Notes: generated by a model not told the origin, from the letters alone. A DNA stretch of 64,000 nt from Nitrospira sp. (GCA_030123625.1 CP126121.1:2334179-2398178); one strand, 5' to 3'. Shown: positions 1 through 10,019, counted from the first letter of the stretch. Numbers and translations: made by a program.

Positions 1-691
1 TCCGCACGGGCCTCGTCTTCCAGCACGACACGTGTCTTGATCAGACCTCGCGACCGCGCACCTCGAAGCACGACGGTTTCCTTGAGGGCGATCCGATCGG
101 TCTTGTGGGCGAAGATCTTCGCGGTGAGTTCGGCGATGCCGTCTTCCTCCACCTCGACGAGATAATCGATGCCGAGGTCGCCCACGGAACCGGACAACAG
201 TGAAAAGTCGGAAAAGTACCGCGCGCCTTTTTCGATTCTGATCGACGCATGGGGAAGTACCTGCATCCCACCGTGTGGGCCGTGGTAATGGCCTTCGGTG
301 TAGGTCAGCGACGCGCCGGATCCGATCGTGATCGTGGCCTGCATGCGATGTTGTGCCGCGGTGGCGATGGGAAAGAGACAGTGGGAAAGCACGCGTGCAG
401 CTGCCCCCTCTTCCATGACAACGTCGATGCGGATATTCTGAATGCCGGTCGGATGGGCCAGGCCGAAGCACATGTGGATCGGTTGCTCAATGGTCACGCC
501 CGCGCGAATGGTCATCTTTCCGACGATGGCTTCTGAGGTTTCTTCCAGATCCAGTTGGAGACCGGGTACAGACCGGCGGCTTAGGATGTGATGGCCTTGT
601 CCGACGACATGAGCGATCTTCTTATCATCGAGGATCGTCGGCTCCCTCCGACCATCGGCAACACACGGATGAGTTCTTCAAGCTCGGACAT
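1..691 (-). pseudogene. SufB/SufD-family Fe-S assembly protein, partial, with an apparent frameshift
   Basis: Reading the minus strand from position 644 down to 3 gives an open, SufB/D-like sequence: VPGLQLDLEET, then MCFGLAHPTG and an H-Y-H-G-PHGG stretch. It runs off the window start, so the C-terminus is missing. The only plausible start, ATG at 691 (MSELEELIRVLPMVG), lies in a different frame. That frame stops at 581, and the SufB/D frame has no start codon after its upstream stop. A one-base shift near 644-650, in a run of G on the coding strand, would join the two. The start overlaps the end of the upstream sufC-like gene by 14 bp, which suggests translational coupling. SufB/D proteins form the scaffold of the SufBCD Fe-S assembly complex. 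Whether the shift is decay or sequencing error cannot be decided here. Confidence 0.72.
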
Positions 692-1410
692 ACCCACAGA
701 CCTCTCCATCGCACCGGACGCACGTGCGGCCGCGAAAGTGTTCGATGACATGGGCTGGATTGCCGGAAAAGATGATCCGACCGTTACACAGTTGGGATGC
801 CGAATCAGCGATCGCCGCGACCTCTTCCTGATGGGTGATGAGCAAGATCGCTCCGCCGTTTTCCTTGAGCGCGCGGATGACGTTGTTGATGATGTGAGTA
901 ATCGACAACATGTCGATCCCGGCTGCCAGCTCATCGAGAATCGCCAGCGTCGGTTTCATCGACAGCACGGACGCCAACTCGATGCGATGACGTTCACCCC
1001 CGCTCAGAGCTTTATCGACTCGCCGATTCAGGTAACGGTCAGGGTCCAGGCCGACTTGCATCAGCACCGGTTCGGGATTGAACTCGGACCGGCCTAACGT
1101 CAGGTATTCGAGAACCGTGACACCTTCGAAACGAGCCGGTTCTTGCCAGGCTAGGGTCACGCCCAACTTCGCCCGTTCGTGCATTTTGAGCGGGAGCAGG
1201 TCGACACCCCGCGAACCGGATGGTTCCCTGAGTCGGGAGATACCGGTCACAACCCATAAGGAGGTAGGCCAGCGTGGTCTTGCCGGAGCCATTCGCCCCC
1301 AGGAGAGCATGGATTTCTCTCGGATGGATCGTCAGATTGAGTTGATCGAGGATCTTCTGATCGCCCACCGCGAAGGTAAGATTGCGAATGTCTAAGAGGG
1401 GAAGGGGCAC
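678..1410 (-). pseudogene. SufC-like Fe-S assembly ATPase, with an apparent frameshift
   Basis: The first part from ATG 1410 carries the Walker A motif GANGSGKTT. The rest is in another frame and carries TLAWQEPARFEG, the ABC signature LSGGERHR, Walker B LAILDE and the switch histidine in LLITHQEE. The frames meet near 1205-1210, in a run of four C on the plus strand, where one extra base explains the break (TIRFAG joined to VDLLPLKMHERAKLG). SufC is the cytosolic ATPase that drives the SufB/D scaffold, and the SufB/D-like gene follows directly with a 14-bp overlap. The C-terminus has three cysteines (TCVRCDGEVCGYVRA), which classical SufC lacks. The protein could also be a SufC paralogue; the family assignment is firm. 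Confidence 0.78.
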
Positions 1411-1698
1411 AGTGCGTAACGCGCCTCTTGAGGACTGAGTCAGGCGGCATCGTGCGTGCCATGAGGCGGCGCATTCAGCGGGTCGCTTCTTCTAGGGAGG
1501 CAGACAATCGCACCGTAGCGTTCTGCGGCAAAAGCGCAAACCCGTGTGGGGAATTAGTCCACACTGTCTCGCTATCCAGGAATGTTTCATCGTAACTCGT
1601 GAGTGTCCTTCAGCTTGAAGGATCAATGACTTTCGATGTTCACGTGCATGGCATTGCCATTGCTGTAAAGGAATGCAGACGGGCTTGCTCGACGAGTC

Positions 1699-2439
1699 AT
1701 GAAGACGACGGCTGCATTAGAACGGGATCGGGTTCTGAAAGAAGTACGCGCTGCCCTCGAGCGTGAGCCGCGCATCAACCTGCATAAGTTTCCGGTCGAG
1801 ATTGAATTTGGCGATGGGGTTCTCACTCTGGAAGGCGAGGTCGAACATATTGCGGCGAAAAAACTGAGCCTCGAGTCGGCGATCGCCGTCCAAGGTGTCA
1901 GCGGCATTGTCGACCGCCTCCGTGTGACTCCGGCAACACGCATGGGAGACGGGGCCATCTTGGACGCGGTACGCGATGCGTTGCTTCAGGAAAGCATCCT
2001 CATGAATTGTTCCATCCGGGTGATCCGCAAGGGGCAGCTTGAAACTGTTCGAGATCTTCCCGAGGAGCCCCATGGGTCGATACGAGTTTCCGTAAACGAT
2101 GGAGTCGTACTACTTGACGACCATGTGACCGGACTCACGCAGAAGCGGTTGGCCGGAGTATTGGCCTGGTGGGTCCCTGGGAGTCGTGACGTCATCAATG
2201 GGATGGCGGTCGTCCCGGAGCAGCCGGACTCGGATGAAGAGATGGCGAAGGCCGTGCGAATCGTCTTGAAGAAAGATCCATTTGTAAACGAAGAACGAAT
2301 CCGCGTAGCAGTTCGGCAATCCGTGGTGATGCTGGACGGCGATCTGCCTTCCATTCCGCAGAGGGAGATGGCCGAGTTCGATGCCTGGTATGTCTTCGGC
2401 GTCGACAAGGTTGTGAATTGTGTTGAAGTTCGTCCATGA
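1699..2439 (+). CDS. Triple BON-domain protein
   Basis: This 246-residue protein has three BON-like units at about residues 8-78, 85-165 and 172-246. Each has a strand-rich pattern of the GVVLLDDHVTG / GVLTLEGEVEH / SVVMLDGDLPS type and ends in a conserved G/D-V-V/I-N segment. BON domains occur in OsmY-like stress proteins and are thought to bind phospholipid or act as small scaffolds. There is no signal peptide or membrane segment, so it is probably cytoplasmic. The hsp20 and dnaJ genes that follow suggest a stress-response setting. No good ribosome-binding site is visible before the ATG, so the exact start is uncertain. Confidence 0.85.
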   Translation: MKTTAALERDRVLKEVRAALEREPRINLHKFPVEIEFGDGVLTLEGEVEHIAAKKLSLESAIAVQGVSGIVDRLRVTPATRMGDGAILDAVRDALLQESILMNCSIRVIRKGQLETVRDLPEEPHGSIRVSVNDGVVLLDDHVTGLTQKRLAGVLAWWVPGSRDVINGMAVVPEQPDSDEEMAKAVRIVLKKDPFVNEERIRVAVRQSVVMLDGDLPSIPQREMAEFDAWYVFGVDKVVNCVEVRP

Positions 2440-2526
2440 AGGATGCGTGCTGCTCATGTAAGAGAAAGCAGCGTGACGACCGCGTGAGTAGACAATGTCC
2501 ATCAATCATCCACAAGGAGGAGTGCC

Positions 2527-3030
2527 ATGGCCAAAGCCGCTGAAGAAGAAAAAGCTGTTACGACAAAGAAACCGAGTGAGATCGTGTCGAGGGGAGAGGA
2601 GTTGGAGCATTGGATGGAGCGCTTCATGGACGACTTTTGGCGGCGCCCGTTCCCGAGCCTCTTCGGGCGGGACCGCTGGTTGCCTATCCGACCGCTCTCG
2701 ATCCGCATCCCCTCGCTCGATGTCTATGAGGAAAAAGATTCTGTGGTGGTCAAGGCTGAGCTTCCCGGGATGAAAAAAGAAGATGTCGAGGTCAACCTTG
2801 CAGGGGAAACTTTGACGATCAAAGGCGAGAAGAAAGAGGACAAAGAAGTGAAAGAGGATGATTACTATCGCCGCGAGCGGTCCTATGGCTCGTTCCTGCG
2901 GAGCGTGGGTCTCCCTTGCGAAGTGAAGAGCGACGAAATCAAGGCGTCCTTCAAGGACGGTGTGCTGGAAATCCGAATGCCGAAGACGGAGGAAGCGAAG
3001 AAGAAATCCATCTCGGTGAAGATCGACTAG
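2527..3030 (+). CDS. Small heat-shock protein, Hsp20/alpha-crystallin family
   Basis: This 167-residue protein has an alpha-crystallin domain at about residues 60-165. It shows the typical ELPGMKKEDVEV and LTIKGEKK strands, the Y/F-G-S-F-x-R segment, and the closing AxxxxGVL box (ASFKDGVLEIRMPK). An N-terminal arm carries the WMERFMDDFWRRPF segment seen in bacterial class A Hsp20 proteins. Hsp20 oligomers hold unfolding proteins in the cytoplasm for later refolding by DnaK/DnaJ, and a dnaJ-like gene lies 440 bp downstream. The start is well supported by AAGGAGGA six bases before the ATG. The C-terminal I-x-I motif is weak (ISVKID). Confidence 0.95.
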   Translation: MAKAAEEEKAVTTKKPSEIVSRGEELEHWMERFMDDFWRRPFPSLFGRDRWLPIRPLSIRIPSLDVYEEKDSVVVKAELPGMKKEDVEVNLAGETLTIKGEKKEDKEVKEDDYYRRERSYGSFLRSVGLPCEVKSDEIKASFKDGVLEIRMPKTEEAKKKSISVKID

Positions 3031-3043
3031 CCGCTATCGGAGG

Positions 3044-3283
3044 ATGGAGCGCATGAGTCTTCGATTCACGATTGGGTTGTGCGCCATTATCATCGGGGTA
3101 GGTAGTGTGACGCTTTGTCAGCCACCGAGACCCAGAATCGCGAGAGTCGAAGTTTCCCCATCCGTGACGACCCACAACGCTGAGGCGAAGGGTTGCTTCA
3201 GCGGCTATAGTCAGGCTGAGCGGGTCATCCAGGTACCTGATCAGGATGACCCGCTCTCCGATTTCTCGAAACGCTCTCGCTAA
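3044..3283 (+). CDS. Small hypothetical protein, possibly exported
   Basis: This ORF of up to 79 codons lies 13 bp after hsp20. The second ATG at 3053 is the more likely start because GGAGGA lies 6-8 bases before it. The N-terminus (MSLRFTIGLCAIIIGVGSVT) is hydrophobic and resembles a signal peptide; the rest is short and polar. No family is recognised. Position and spacing fit co-transcription with hsp20, but codon evidence is thin and it may not be translated. Confidence 0.35.
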   Translation: MERMSLRFTIGLCAIIIGVGSVTLCQPPRPRIARVEVSPSVTTHNAEAKGCFSGYSQAERVIQVPDQDDPLSDFSKRSR

Positions 3284-3467
3284 TACGAGCTCAGGCACTC
3301 GGCATTGCGGAGACCAAGGGCGTCACACCTCCGTGCTCGTCTTTCGGCATTCGTCTTGCTGAACACCTTCGTATGGCCTTTCAAGGTTATAGTGCATCGC
3401 TTGCCTGAGAGAAGCCGTCAATCGCCATCGCGGGATTCGTCATCTGGCTCGAAAGGGGGAGCCGCCG

Positions 3468-4616
3468 GTGCCAAGTACCGACACCAAGAGAGACTATTAT
3501 GAAGTCCTCGGAATCGATCGAACCGCCACCCGCGATCAGATTAAGCATGCCTACCGACAGTTGGCGCTGAAGTACCATCCGGATAAGAGTCGAGATCCTG
3601 ACGCGGCGGCGAAGTTCCGAGAACTCGCGGAAGCCTACGCCGTCCTCTCCGACGATATAAAACGAAAAGAATACGATACAACCGGCCACGCCGGCGTGAG
3701 CGAACGGTGGTCGGCGGACGACCTCATGAGAGATTTCCAGTTTGGAGATTTCTTCGGTGGGCGTTTCGGCGATTTGTCCGGGATTTTTGGAGATCTGTTT
3801 GGCCGGCGTATGAGGCCTGGAGCCGATGCCGCGAGAGGTGTGAATCTTCGCTACGACATCGATCTGACACTGGAGGAAGCCGCTCGTGGAGGAGAGAAAG
3901 AGATACATCTCACGAGGTCTGAGAAATGTACAGATTGTAAGGGAAGCGGGGCCAGGGCCGGGACGAAACCCTTGTCCTGTCCCGATTGTCGAGGAAGCGG
4001 ACAGAAACAAGACATGAAGATGAGGAATGATGTACGGCTCGTCACAGTGACCACGTGTGAACGTTGCCAGGGACGGGGACAAATCATCGAATCTCCCTGT
4101 CAACTCTGTCAGGGCAGCGGCTATCGATTTCTCCCGCACACCTTGAAGGTGAATGTTCCCTCGGGAATCGATGACGGCATGGTCATTCGGTTGCCTGGGC
4201 AGGGGGAGGCGAATGCCGACGGCGGTCCACCAGGAGATCTTCTCATTCGTGCTCATGTTCGGCGACATCCGACGTTCGAGCGTCATGGCGACGATCTCTA
4301 TATGGTTCAAGCCATAACGTTCCCGGATGCGGCATTGGGCAGGAAATTGCGCGTGACGGGGTTATGGGGAGAGGCGCTCCAAGTCTCGATTCCCGCCGGA
4401 ACTCAGGGCGGCACGGCGCTGCGGCTGGCCGGGAAAGGGACGCCGAAAGTCGGAGGGAAAGGGAAGGGCGATCTCTTTGTGGTGGTGGAGGTGCGGACGC
4501 CGACCGACCTATCGGATCGTGAACGGGTCCTGTTGCAGGAACTGGCGAAATTGCAGCAATCGCAGGTACGCAACGACATTCACAAAGAGCAGAAGCTTGG
4601 ATCCCGCGACGTATAA
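3468..4616 (+). CDS. dnaJ: DnaJ-family co-chaperone
   Basis: This 382-residue protein has full DnaJ architecture. The J-domain (residues 8-75) carries YHPDK with the HPD motif that stimulates DnaK. A Gly/Phe-rich linker follows ([18 protein letters not shown]). The zinc domain at about residues 140-215 has four CxxCxGxG-type repeats ([32 protein letters not shown]). The C-terminal substrate-binding domain follows. The start is GTG at 3468, with AAAGGGGGAG placed correctly before it. No dnaK or grpE is nearby, so this is probably a stress paralogue, grouped with hsp20. Genomes of this group usually carry several DnaJ copies, so the symbol marks the family rather than the housekeeping copy. Confidence 0.93.
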   Translation: MPSTDTKRDYYEVLGIDRTATRDQIKHAYRQLALKYHPDKSRDPDAAAKFRELAEAYAVLSDDIKRKEYDTTGHAGVSERWSADDLMRDFQFGDFFGGRFGDLSGIFGDLFGRRMRPGADAARGVNLRYDIDLTLEEAARGGEKEIHLTRSEKCTDCKGSGARAGTKPLSCPDCRGSGQKQDMKMRNDVRLVTVTTCERCQGRGQIIESPCQLCQGSGYRFLPHTLKVNVPSGIDDGMVIRLPGQGEANADGGPPGDLLIRAHVRRHPTFERHGDDLYMVQAITFPDAALGRKLRVTGLWGEALQVSIPAGTQGGTALRLAGKGTPKVGGKGKGDLFVVVEVRTPTDLSDRERVLLQELAKLQQSQVRNDIHKEQKLGSRDV

Positions 4617-4915
4617 GGTGGAAGGAAGGCATGGCAATTTATTGGATCGTGACAACATATGCGCCAGGACTGCGTCGGAGAAATGTCAGACAAGGTCGTA
4701 GAAGCCGAACCGGAAAAGAAGCATAATAAGTTCGCGTGGGAAGTCGAGGTCGTCACGGCAGAGAACAGGTGATGGAGGTCCACCATCCTCGACGCTGATG
4801 GAGATGCCGTGATCGACGTGGAGAAGACAAGGCGAAGCTGAAGAAGACATGCAAACAAGAATGAAATCCCACGCACAGGCCTAGGAAAAGCCTCCGAGAG
4901 TGAACGTGGATTCCC

Positions 4916-6067
4916 ATGATGTCGATGGTATCTGAAAGACACGGCGTCCTCGCAAAGGAGAACCTGCAACGCTTGCTCGATACCTTGAGCGCGAAGGGAT
5001 ATCGAATTGTCGGGCCCATCGTGCGTGATGGGTCGGTCGTGTGGGAAACCATACAGTCCGTGTCGGAACTGCCGACCGGCTGGCGTGATCATCAAGAACC
5101 GGCACGCTATCGATTGGAACAGACCCGTTCCGGCGAAATCTTCGGTGTCGTCCATGGACCGCAATCGCTGAAGCCTTTCGTCTTCGTGCCGCGTGAGCCG
5201 CTCTTGCAGATCGAGCGGACAAAGGATGGGTTTGCCGCGCGTCAGATGATTCCGCAACTGGAGAAGGTGGCGGTCATTGGAGCGCGCGCCTGCGATCTCG
5301 CCGGCCTGACGATTCAAGACCGGATTTTTCTGAACGATGCCTATCGCGATCCTTACTACGCGGCTCGCCGCGAAGGACTTTTCGTGATCGCGGTGAATTG
5401 CGCCAGGGCATTGAGCACTTGTTTTTGCGCATCAATGGAGACCGGCCCTCGCGCTAAAACCGGTTTCGATCTTGCTTTGACCGAAGTGGACGACCGGCTG
5501 TTGATCGAGGCGGGCAGCGAGGCCGGGTTCGATCTTCTTGCCGATCTCTCTTTGTCTCCTGCTCCGCAAAAATTACTCGATGAAGCAGCGACACGTGTGG
5601 ATGCTTGCGGGCATAGCCAGGTGCGACGGCTCGAGCGATCGCGCTTGCCGCAAGCTCTCTACGATGCCCATGAGCATCCACGATGGGACGATGTGGCGGG
5701 GCGTTGCCTCGCCTGCACGAATTGCACGATGGTCTGCCCGACGTGCTTCTGCCATGCGGTCGAGGAGACACCGACCCTCGATCATCAACAAACTGCGCAC
5801 GTGAGATTGTGGGATTCGTGTTTCACGCAAGAGCACGGATACATCCATGGCAAGAACATTCGCCCGACGATTAAAGATCGATACCGAATGTGGCTGACGC
5901 ACAAGCTCGCCTCGTGGATCGATCAGTTCGGCATGTCCGGCTGCGTCGGTTGCGGCCGATGCATTACCTGGTGTCCGGTCGGAATCGATTTGACCGAGGA
6001 ATTACCGGCGTTGATGATGCCGGGCGGCCGGTCGTCGGTCATTGGCCAACAGGGAGAAAGCACATAG
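4916..6067 (+). CDS. hydB: Group 3b [NiFe] hydrogenase (sulfhydrogenase) beta subunit, 4Fe-4S protein
   Basis: This 383-residue protein matches the HydB/HyhB beta subunit of archaeal and bacterial sulfhydrogenases. The middle contains [10 protein letters not shown] and a cysteine-rich section. Two ferredoxin-type clusters lie near the C-terminus: [16 protein letters not shown] (about residue 263) and [17 protein letters not shown] (about 343). In this enzyme class beta passes electrons between the flavin-bearing gamma subunit and the hydrogenase dimer. It is the first gene of a beta-gamma-delta-alpha operon on the plus strand. A nearby second Met (4922) is an alternative start; neither has a clear ribosome-binding site. 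Confidence 0.92.
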   Translation: MMSMVSERHGVLAKENLQRLLDTLSAKGYRIVGPIVRDGSVVWETIQSVSELPTGWRDHQEPARYRLEQTRSGEIFGVVHGPQSLKPFVFVPREPLLQIERTKDGFAARQMIPQLEKVAVIGARACDLAGLTIQDRIFLNDAYRDPYYAARREGLFVIAVNCARALSTCFCASMETGPRAKTGFDLALTEVDDRLLIEAGSEAGFDLLADLSLSPAPQKLLDEAATRVDACGHSQVRRLERSRLPQALYDAHEHPRWDDVAGRCLACTNCTMVCPTCFCHAVEETPTLDHQQTAHVRLWDSCFTQEHGYIHGKNIRPTIKDRYRMWLTHKLASWIDQFGMSGCVGCGRCITWCPVGIDLTEELPALMMPGGRSSVIGQQGEST

Positions 6068-6089
6068 CCGAGGTGTAGAGGCTGATTCA

Positions 6090-6923
6090 ATGGTCAATGC
6101 ATATGCCATCCATCCGGCGACCATTGTCGAGAAGATCCGGGAAGCCGAAGACATCAATACCTACCGCTTACGGCTTATCGATGAGCAGGCGCGGCAACAA
6201 TTTCGCTTCCAGGCAGGCCAGTTCAATATGGTGTACCTGTTCGGGGTCGGCGAGGTGGCGATTTCCATCGTTTCGGACCCGGATGAGCCGGAATTGCTGG
6301 ACCATACCATCCGAGCCGTCGGTCGGATCACGAAGGCGATCGCGGATCTTCGGACGAGCGACGTTTTGGGAATCCGAGGGCCGTTCGGACAAGGGTGGCC
6401 GCTGGAAGAGGCGCGCGGACGCAACGTCGTGATCGTCACAGGCGGCTTGGGATGTGCTCCGGTGGTTGGGGCTATCGAGTATATCTTCCGACGGCGAGAG
6501 CAATATGGTTCGATCAAAATCCTCCACGGCGTCAAAACGCCGCACGATCTTCTTTATCGCGAGCGATTCGATTCGTGGCGGCGCTTTCCTGATACAGAAG
6601 TATTGCTGACCAGCGACCAGCCGGACAAAAGTTGGAACTATCACGTCGGCGTCGTGACGGAACTGTTCGAGCTGGTATCGATCGACCGGCTGAAAAGCAT
6701 CGTGCTGATGTGCGGACCCGAGATCATGATGCGTTTGGGTGTGCCGATTCTTATCCGCCGCGGCATTCCTGCGGCGGCCATCTATGTCTCGCTGGAACGG
6801 CACATGGAGTGCGGGATCGGCCTGTGCGGCCATTGTCAGATGGGTCCGTACTTTGTGTGCAAAGACGGGCCGGTCATGCGTTATGACCGTGTGGCCCAGT
6901 GGCTGGGCCGGGTGGGAGTGTGA
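6090..6923 (+). CDS. hydG: Group 3b [NiFe] hydrogenase gamma subunit, FAD/NAD(P)H oxidoreductase
   Basis: This 277-residue protein belongs to the ferredoxin-NADP reductase-like family. An FAD-binding barrel ([20 protein letters not shown]) is followed by a nucleotide-binding domain ([14 protein letters not shown], and MCGPEIMM). A C-terminal 2Fe-2S site reads [12 protein letters not shown] followed by VCKDGPV. It is the NAD(P)H-facing subunit of the cytosolic bidirectional enzyme. The ATG at 6090 is preferred over an upstream TTG at 6042 because GAGG precedes it and homologues start near here. A heptamer repeat separates it from the delta-subunit gene. Confidence 0.92.
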   Translation: MVNAYAIHPATIVEKIREAEDINTYRLRLIDEQARQQFRFQAGQFNMVYLFGVGEVAISIVSDPDEPELLDHTIRAVGRITKAIADLRTSDVLGIRGPFGQGWPLEEARGRNVVIVTGGLGCAPVVGAIEYIFRRREQYGSIKILHGVKTPHDLLYRERFDSWRRFPDTEVLLTSDQPDKSWNYHVGVVTELFELVSIDRLKSIVLMCGPEIMMRLGVPILIRRGIPAAAIYVSLERHMECGIGLCGHCQMGPYFVCKDGPVMRYDRVAQWLGRVGV

Positions 6924-6973
6924 AGCTGCAAGAGTAGATGGTTTATGGCAAATGGTCGATGAGGCTTGCCTCT

Positions 6974-7007
6974 GAGCTGTCAGCTATCGGCTATCAGTCA
7001 TCAGCTC
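6974..7007 (+). repeat. Heptanucleotide repeat, GCTATCA type
   Basis: Between the gamma and delta subunit genes the sequence reads as four consecutive 7-bp units: gctgtca, gctatcg, gctatca, gtcatca. A partial unit follows. The gap is only 105 bp and lies inside an operon. This array shares its 7-bp period, but not its unit, with the ACTCAGG-type arrays elsewhere in the window. Confidence 0.7.
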
Positions 7008-7028
7008 CTTGCGCATCCGTGAGGCGAG

Positions 7029-7853
7029 ATGTCCAAACCTGAGGGAGAGTCTCAAAGGCTAAAGCTGGGCGTCTTCAAGTTTGCTTCGTGCGACGGGTGC
7101 CAGCTCAGCATCTTGAATCTGGAAGAGGACCTGCTTGCCTTAGGCCAGGCGCTGGACATCGCCTATTTCCCGGAAGCTTCCAGCGACATGGAACCGGGCC
7201 CGTATGATATCGCGTTGGTGGAAGGGTCGATCACGACGGCGGAGGATGCCCATCGCATTCTCTCCGTACGGCAACAGACGAAGGTCTTGATCACGATCGG
7301 GGCCTGCGCGACAGCCGGCGGCATTCAAGCGTTGCGCAACTGGGCCGATGTCGAAGCGTTCAAGCAAGCGGTCTATCCCAGTCCGGAATATATTCAGAGC
7401 CTCAATACCTCCACGCCTATCTCGGAGCATGTCCATGTGGACTTCGAGCTGTGGGGCTGTCCGATCGATAAGGGCCAACTCCTGCGTGTCATCACGGATC
7501 TGATCGCGGGGGTCCAGCCTCGCCTTCCGGCTGACAGTGTATGTCTGGAGTGCAAGCGACGAGGAATTGTCTGCGTGCTGGTCGCGAAGGGGCTGCCTTG
7601 CCTCGGACCGGTCACGCGGACCGGCTGCGGGGCGATCTGTCCGGGCATGGGTCGTGACTGTTACGGCTGTTTCGGACCCAGCGAAGGAGCGCGCAAAGGA
7701 CCAGGGCTTCCACCCAACACCGCCTCGCTCGCGAGGCATTTCCACGGCGGACTGCAACTGATCCCGATCGAGGTCATGCGGCGGTTCCGGGGCATCAACG
7801 GTTACGTGTCATCCTTTCGCGCAGAGAGTGATACATGGGAGAAGAAAACGTGA
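7029..7853 (+). CDS. hydD: Group 3b [NiFe] hydrogenase delta (small) subunit
   Basis: This 274-residue [NiFe]-hydrogenase small subunit starts with the proximal-cluster motif CDGCQLS (about residue 19). It continues with GACATAGG, the WGCPIDKG segment, and later cysteines in CLECKRRG and TGCGAICPGMGRDCYGCFGP, which bind further 4Fe-4S clusters. It has no Tat signal peptide, so the enzyme is cytoplasmic, as expected for group 3b. GAGGCGAG lies before the ATG. The alpha-subunit gene follows after 36 bp. Confidence 0.95.
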   Translation: MSKPEGESQRLKLGVFKFASCDGCQLSILNLEEDLLALGQALDIAYFPEASSDMEPGPYDIALVEGSITTAEDAHRILSVRQQTKVLITIGACATAGGIQALRNWADVEAFKQAVYPSPEYIQSLNTSTPISEHVHVDFELWGCPIDKGQLLRVITDLIAGVQPRLPADSVCLECKRRGIVCVLVAKGLPCLGPVTRTGCGAICPGMGRDCYGCFGPSEGARKGPGLPPNTASLARHFHGGLQLIPIEVMRRFRGINGYVSSFRAESDTWEKKT

Positions 7854-7889
7854 AGCGCGAAGATCTCACGCGTGTGAGTCGGAGCTGCA

Positions 7890-9200
7890 ATGTCTGAAGG
7901 GCCGGACCAAATAAGGACGATTGCTGTCGACATGGTGGCGCGTGTGGAAGGTGAAGGGGCTCTCCGTGTGACGGTAAAGGACGGCACTGTCCGGGACGTG
8001 GAACTCAAGATTTTCGAGCCGCCGAGGTTCTTCGAAGCCTTCTTGCAGGGACGACATTACGAAGAGGTGCCGGACATCGTCGCGCGCATTTGCGGCATCT
8101 GTCCGATCGCGTACCAGATGAGCGCGGTTCATGCGCTGGAGCAAATTTTCGGCCTGCGCGTTGAGGGGGCGTTGCGCGACCTGCGACGGCTCATTTACTG
8201 CGGGGAATGGATCGAGAGTCACGCGCTGCACGTCTATCTGTTGCAGGCGCCGGATTTTCTCGGTTACGACAGCGCCATTGCGATGGCGAAGGATCATGCA
8301 GCCGTCGTGACGAGGGGTCTACGTCTCAAGAAGGCAGGCAATGCCATCATGACGTTGCTGGGAGGCCGCTCCGTGCATCCGGTCTCCGTGAAGGTCGGCG
8401 GGTTCTCTCGTGTGCCGTTGCGGCGCGAACTTGCAGCGTTGAAGGATGAGCTGTTATGGGCGCGCGATGCGGCCGTGGAAACTGTGCGCTGGGTCGCATC
8501 GTTCGAGGTCCCGAATTTGGACATGGACTATAATTGCGTCGCGCTTCGTCATCCGGACGAGTATCCGCTCAATGAGGGACAGATTGCAGCCGCCGCCGGC
8601 TTGCAGGTTTCGGCGCACGAGTTCGAACACCACTTCACCGAGCACCAAGTCCCCTATTCCAACGCCCTCCACTGCACCTTACAAGGCTCGCCCTATGTGG
8701 TCGGCCCGCTGGCTCGACTGAACTGGAATCACGAGCATCTGACACCGCTGGCGAAACAGGCCCTGGCTGACAACAACATCGCGCTGCCGTTGCGCAACCC
8801 GTTTTACGGCATCGTCGCCCGTTCGATCGAAATTCTTTACGCGCTGGAGGAATCCTTGCGGCTCGTCGAGCGGTATGAGCCTCCGCCCTTATCGGCGGCG
8901 CCAATCACTGTGCGATCAGGTATCGGTATGGCCTGTACGGAAGCGCCACGAGGAATTCTCTATCATCGGTACGAGGTGGACGGCGACGGCGTGATTCGTG
9001 AAGCCAAGATCGTTCCGCCGACCTCTCAGAACCAGTCCAGCATCGAACAGGACTTGCGCCGGTTCATGCCGCGTCTCTTGCATCTCCCCGATAAGGAAGC
9101 GGCGCTCGCCTGTGAACGGGTCATTCGTTGCTACGATCCTTGTATATCTTGCGCGACACATTTTTTGAATCTGGAGATCAGGCGGGAGGGCCGCGCGTGA
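7890..9200 (+). CDS. hydA: Group 3b [NiFe] hydrogenase alpha (large) subunit
   Basis: This 436-residue catalytic subunit carries the two nickel-binding cysteine pairs: RICGICP (L1, about residue 66) and [11 protein letters not shown] (L2, about residue 419). A residual tail of about 12 residues follows CATH; maturation proteases normally cut such a tail after Ni insertion. The subunit binds the NiFe(CN)2CO centre, where H2 is oxidised or protons are reduced. In comammox Nitrospira and hyperthermophilic archaea this enzyme class links H2 to NAD(P)H, with possible sulfur reduction. GGAGC precedes the ATG. The stop codon overlaps the GTG start of the maturation protease gene. Confidence 0.96.
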   Translation: MSEGPDQIRTIAVDMVARVEGEGALRVTVKDGTVRDVELKIFEPPRFFEAFLQGRHYEEVPDIVARICGICPIAYQMSAVHALEQIFGLRVEGALRDLRRLIYCGEWIESHALHVYLLQAPDFLGYDSAIAMAKDHAAVVTRGLRLKKAGNAIMTLLGGRSVHPVSVKVGGFSRVPLRRELAALKDELLWARDAAVETVRWVASFEVPNLDMDYNCVALRHPDEYPLNEGQIAAAAGLQVSAHEFEHHFTEHQVPYSNALHCTLQGSPYVVGPLARLNWNHEHLTPLAKQALADNNIALPLRNPFYGIVARSIEILYALEESLRLVERYEPPPLSAAPITVRSGIGMACTEAPRGILYHRYEVDGDGVIREAKIVPPTSQNQSSIEQDLRRFMPRLLHLPDKEAALACERVIRCYDPCISCATHFLNLEIRREGRA

Positions 9201-9676
9201 AGCATGACGGTTCCCGCTCCTCCGTTCGAATCATCGGCCTCGGCAATGAGCTACGAGGCGATGATGCAGCCGGTCTTCTGGCGGCCCGTCGACTTCGGCA
9301 CACAGTGGGCACCCACGCTGAAGTGATTGAAGCGGAGATGGCGGGCGTGGACCTCATCGAATTGATGGAAGGGGCGCGCGTCGTGATTCTTATCGATGCG
9401 GCCAGGAGCGGGAAGAATCCCGGAATGATTCATCGCCTCGATGTCTCGAATAGCCCGATCGGTGTGCGGACGCTTCTTCGCTCAAGTCATGCCCTCGGTA
9501 TATCGGATGCACTGGAGTTGGCGCGCACGATCGGAGTCCTTCCCGCTAGAGTGATCGTCTACGGGATCGAAGCAGGTCATACAGAGGCAGGCCGGGCATT
9601 GTCGTCTCCCGTGGCCAGGGCATTGGACGAAATTGTAAGGCGGGTCATCCAGGAATGTGACGTGTGCCATGCATGA
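9197..9676 (+). CDS. Hydrogenase maturation protease, HycI/HyaD family
   Basis: This 159-residue protein carries the family's [16 protein letters not shown] start, which includes the Ni-sensing Glu and Asp, then the D-A-A-R-S-G strand and a late G-I-E-A-G-H segment with the conserved His. It probably removes the C-terminal tail of the alpha subunit encoded just upstream. GTG at 9197 is chosen as the start: it overlaps the alpha-subunit stop (GTGA), has GGGAGGG in front, and begins the conserved strand at the usual distance. It overlaps hypA by 8 bp at its end. Confidence 0.92.
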   Translation: MKHDGSRSSVRIIGLGNELRGDDAAGLLAARRLRHTVGTHAEVIEAEMAGVDLIELMEGARVVILIDAARSGKNPGMIHRLDVSNSPIGVRTLLRSSHALGISDALELARTIGVLPARVIVYGIEAGHTEAGRALSSPVARALDEIVRRVIQECDVCHA

Positions 9677-10019
9677 ACTCCATCTCATGACTCAAGTCGT
9701 CAAGGCCGTGGAAACAAAGTTGGGTGAAATCGGGGACGGTAAGCTAGCCGCAGTGCGACTGAAAGTCGGCGCGTTGTCTCACCTATCGACTCATGATCAG
9801 TCTGCGCTACAGACGGCATTCAAGTTGGCCACCCATGGCACAAAAGCCGAAGGTGCGACATTGGAAATTATCTCTGTCCCCGGTGATGCCTGGTGTCCGC
9901 AATGCCGGAGAAGTGTTTCGGTCACACACTCACAGGAGGTTTGTTCTATCTGTGGAGGACTGGTCGTGGGATCGGCGGAGCCGGAGGCGGTGATCCATGA
10001 ATTGGTGGTAAAGAAATGA
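9669..10019 (+). CDS. hypA: Hydrogenase nickel insertion protein HypA
   Basis: This 116-residue HypA starts with MHELHL, whose His2 is the family's nickel ligand. ATG 9669 is therefore used and not the in-frame GTG at 9657. A zinc-binding pair of CxxC motifs (CPQC and CSIC) lies near residues 73 and 90. HypA delivers Ni to the large subunit, normally with the GTPase HypB, which is not found in this window. The start overlaps the protease gene and the end overlaps hypF (ATGA), so the genes look translationally coupled. Confidence 0.95.
   Translation: MHELHLMTQVVKAVETKLGEIGDGKLAAVRLKVGALSHLSTHDQSALQTAFKLATHGTKAEGATLEIISVPGDAWCPQCRRSVSVTHSQEVCSICGGLVVGSAEPEAVIHELVVKK

Noticed and set aside
4617-4915. 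Tiny frames of about 29 codons (MSDKVVEAEPEKKHNKFAWE start) between dnaJ and hydB
   Set aside because: Possibly the remnant of a small gene, but there is no proper ribosome-binding site and the frame closes after 29 codons; too weak to annotate.
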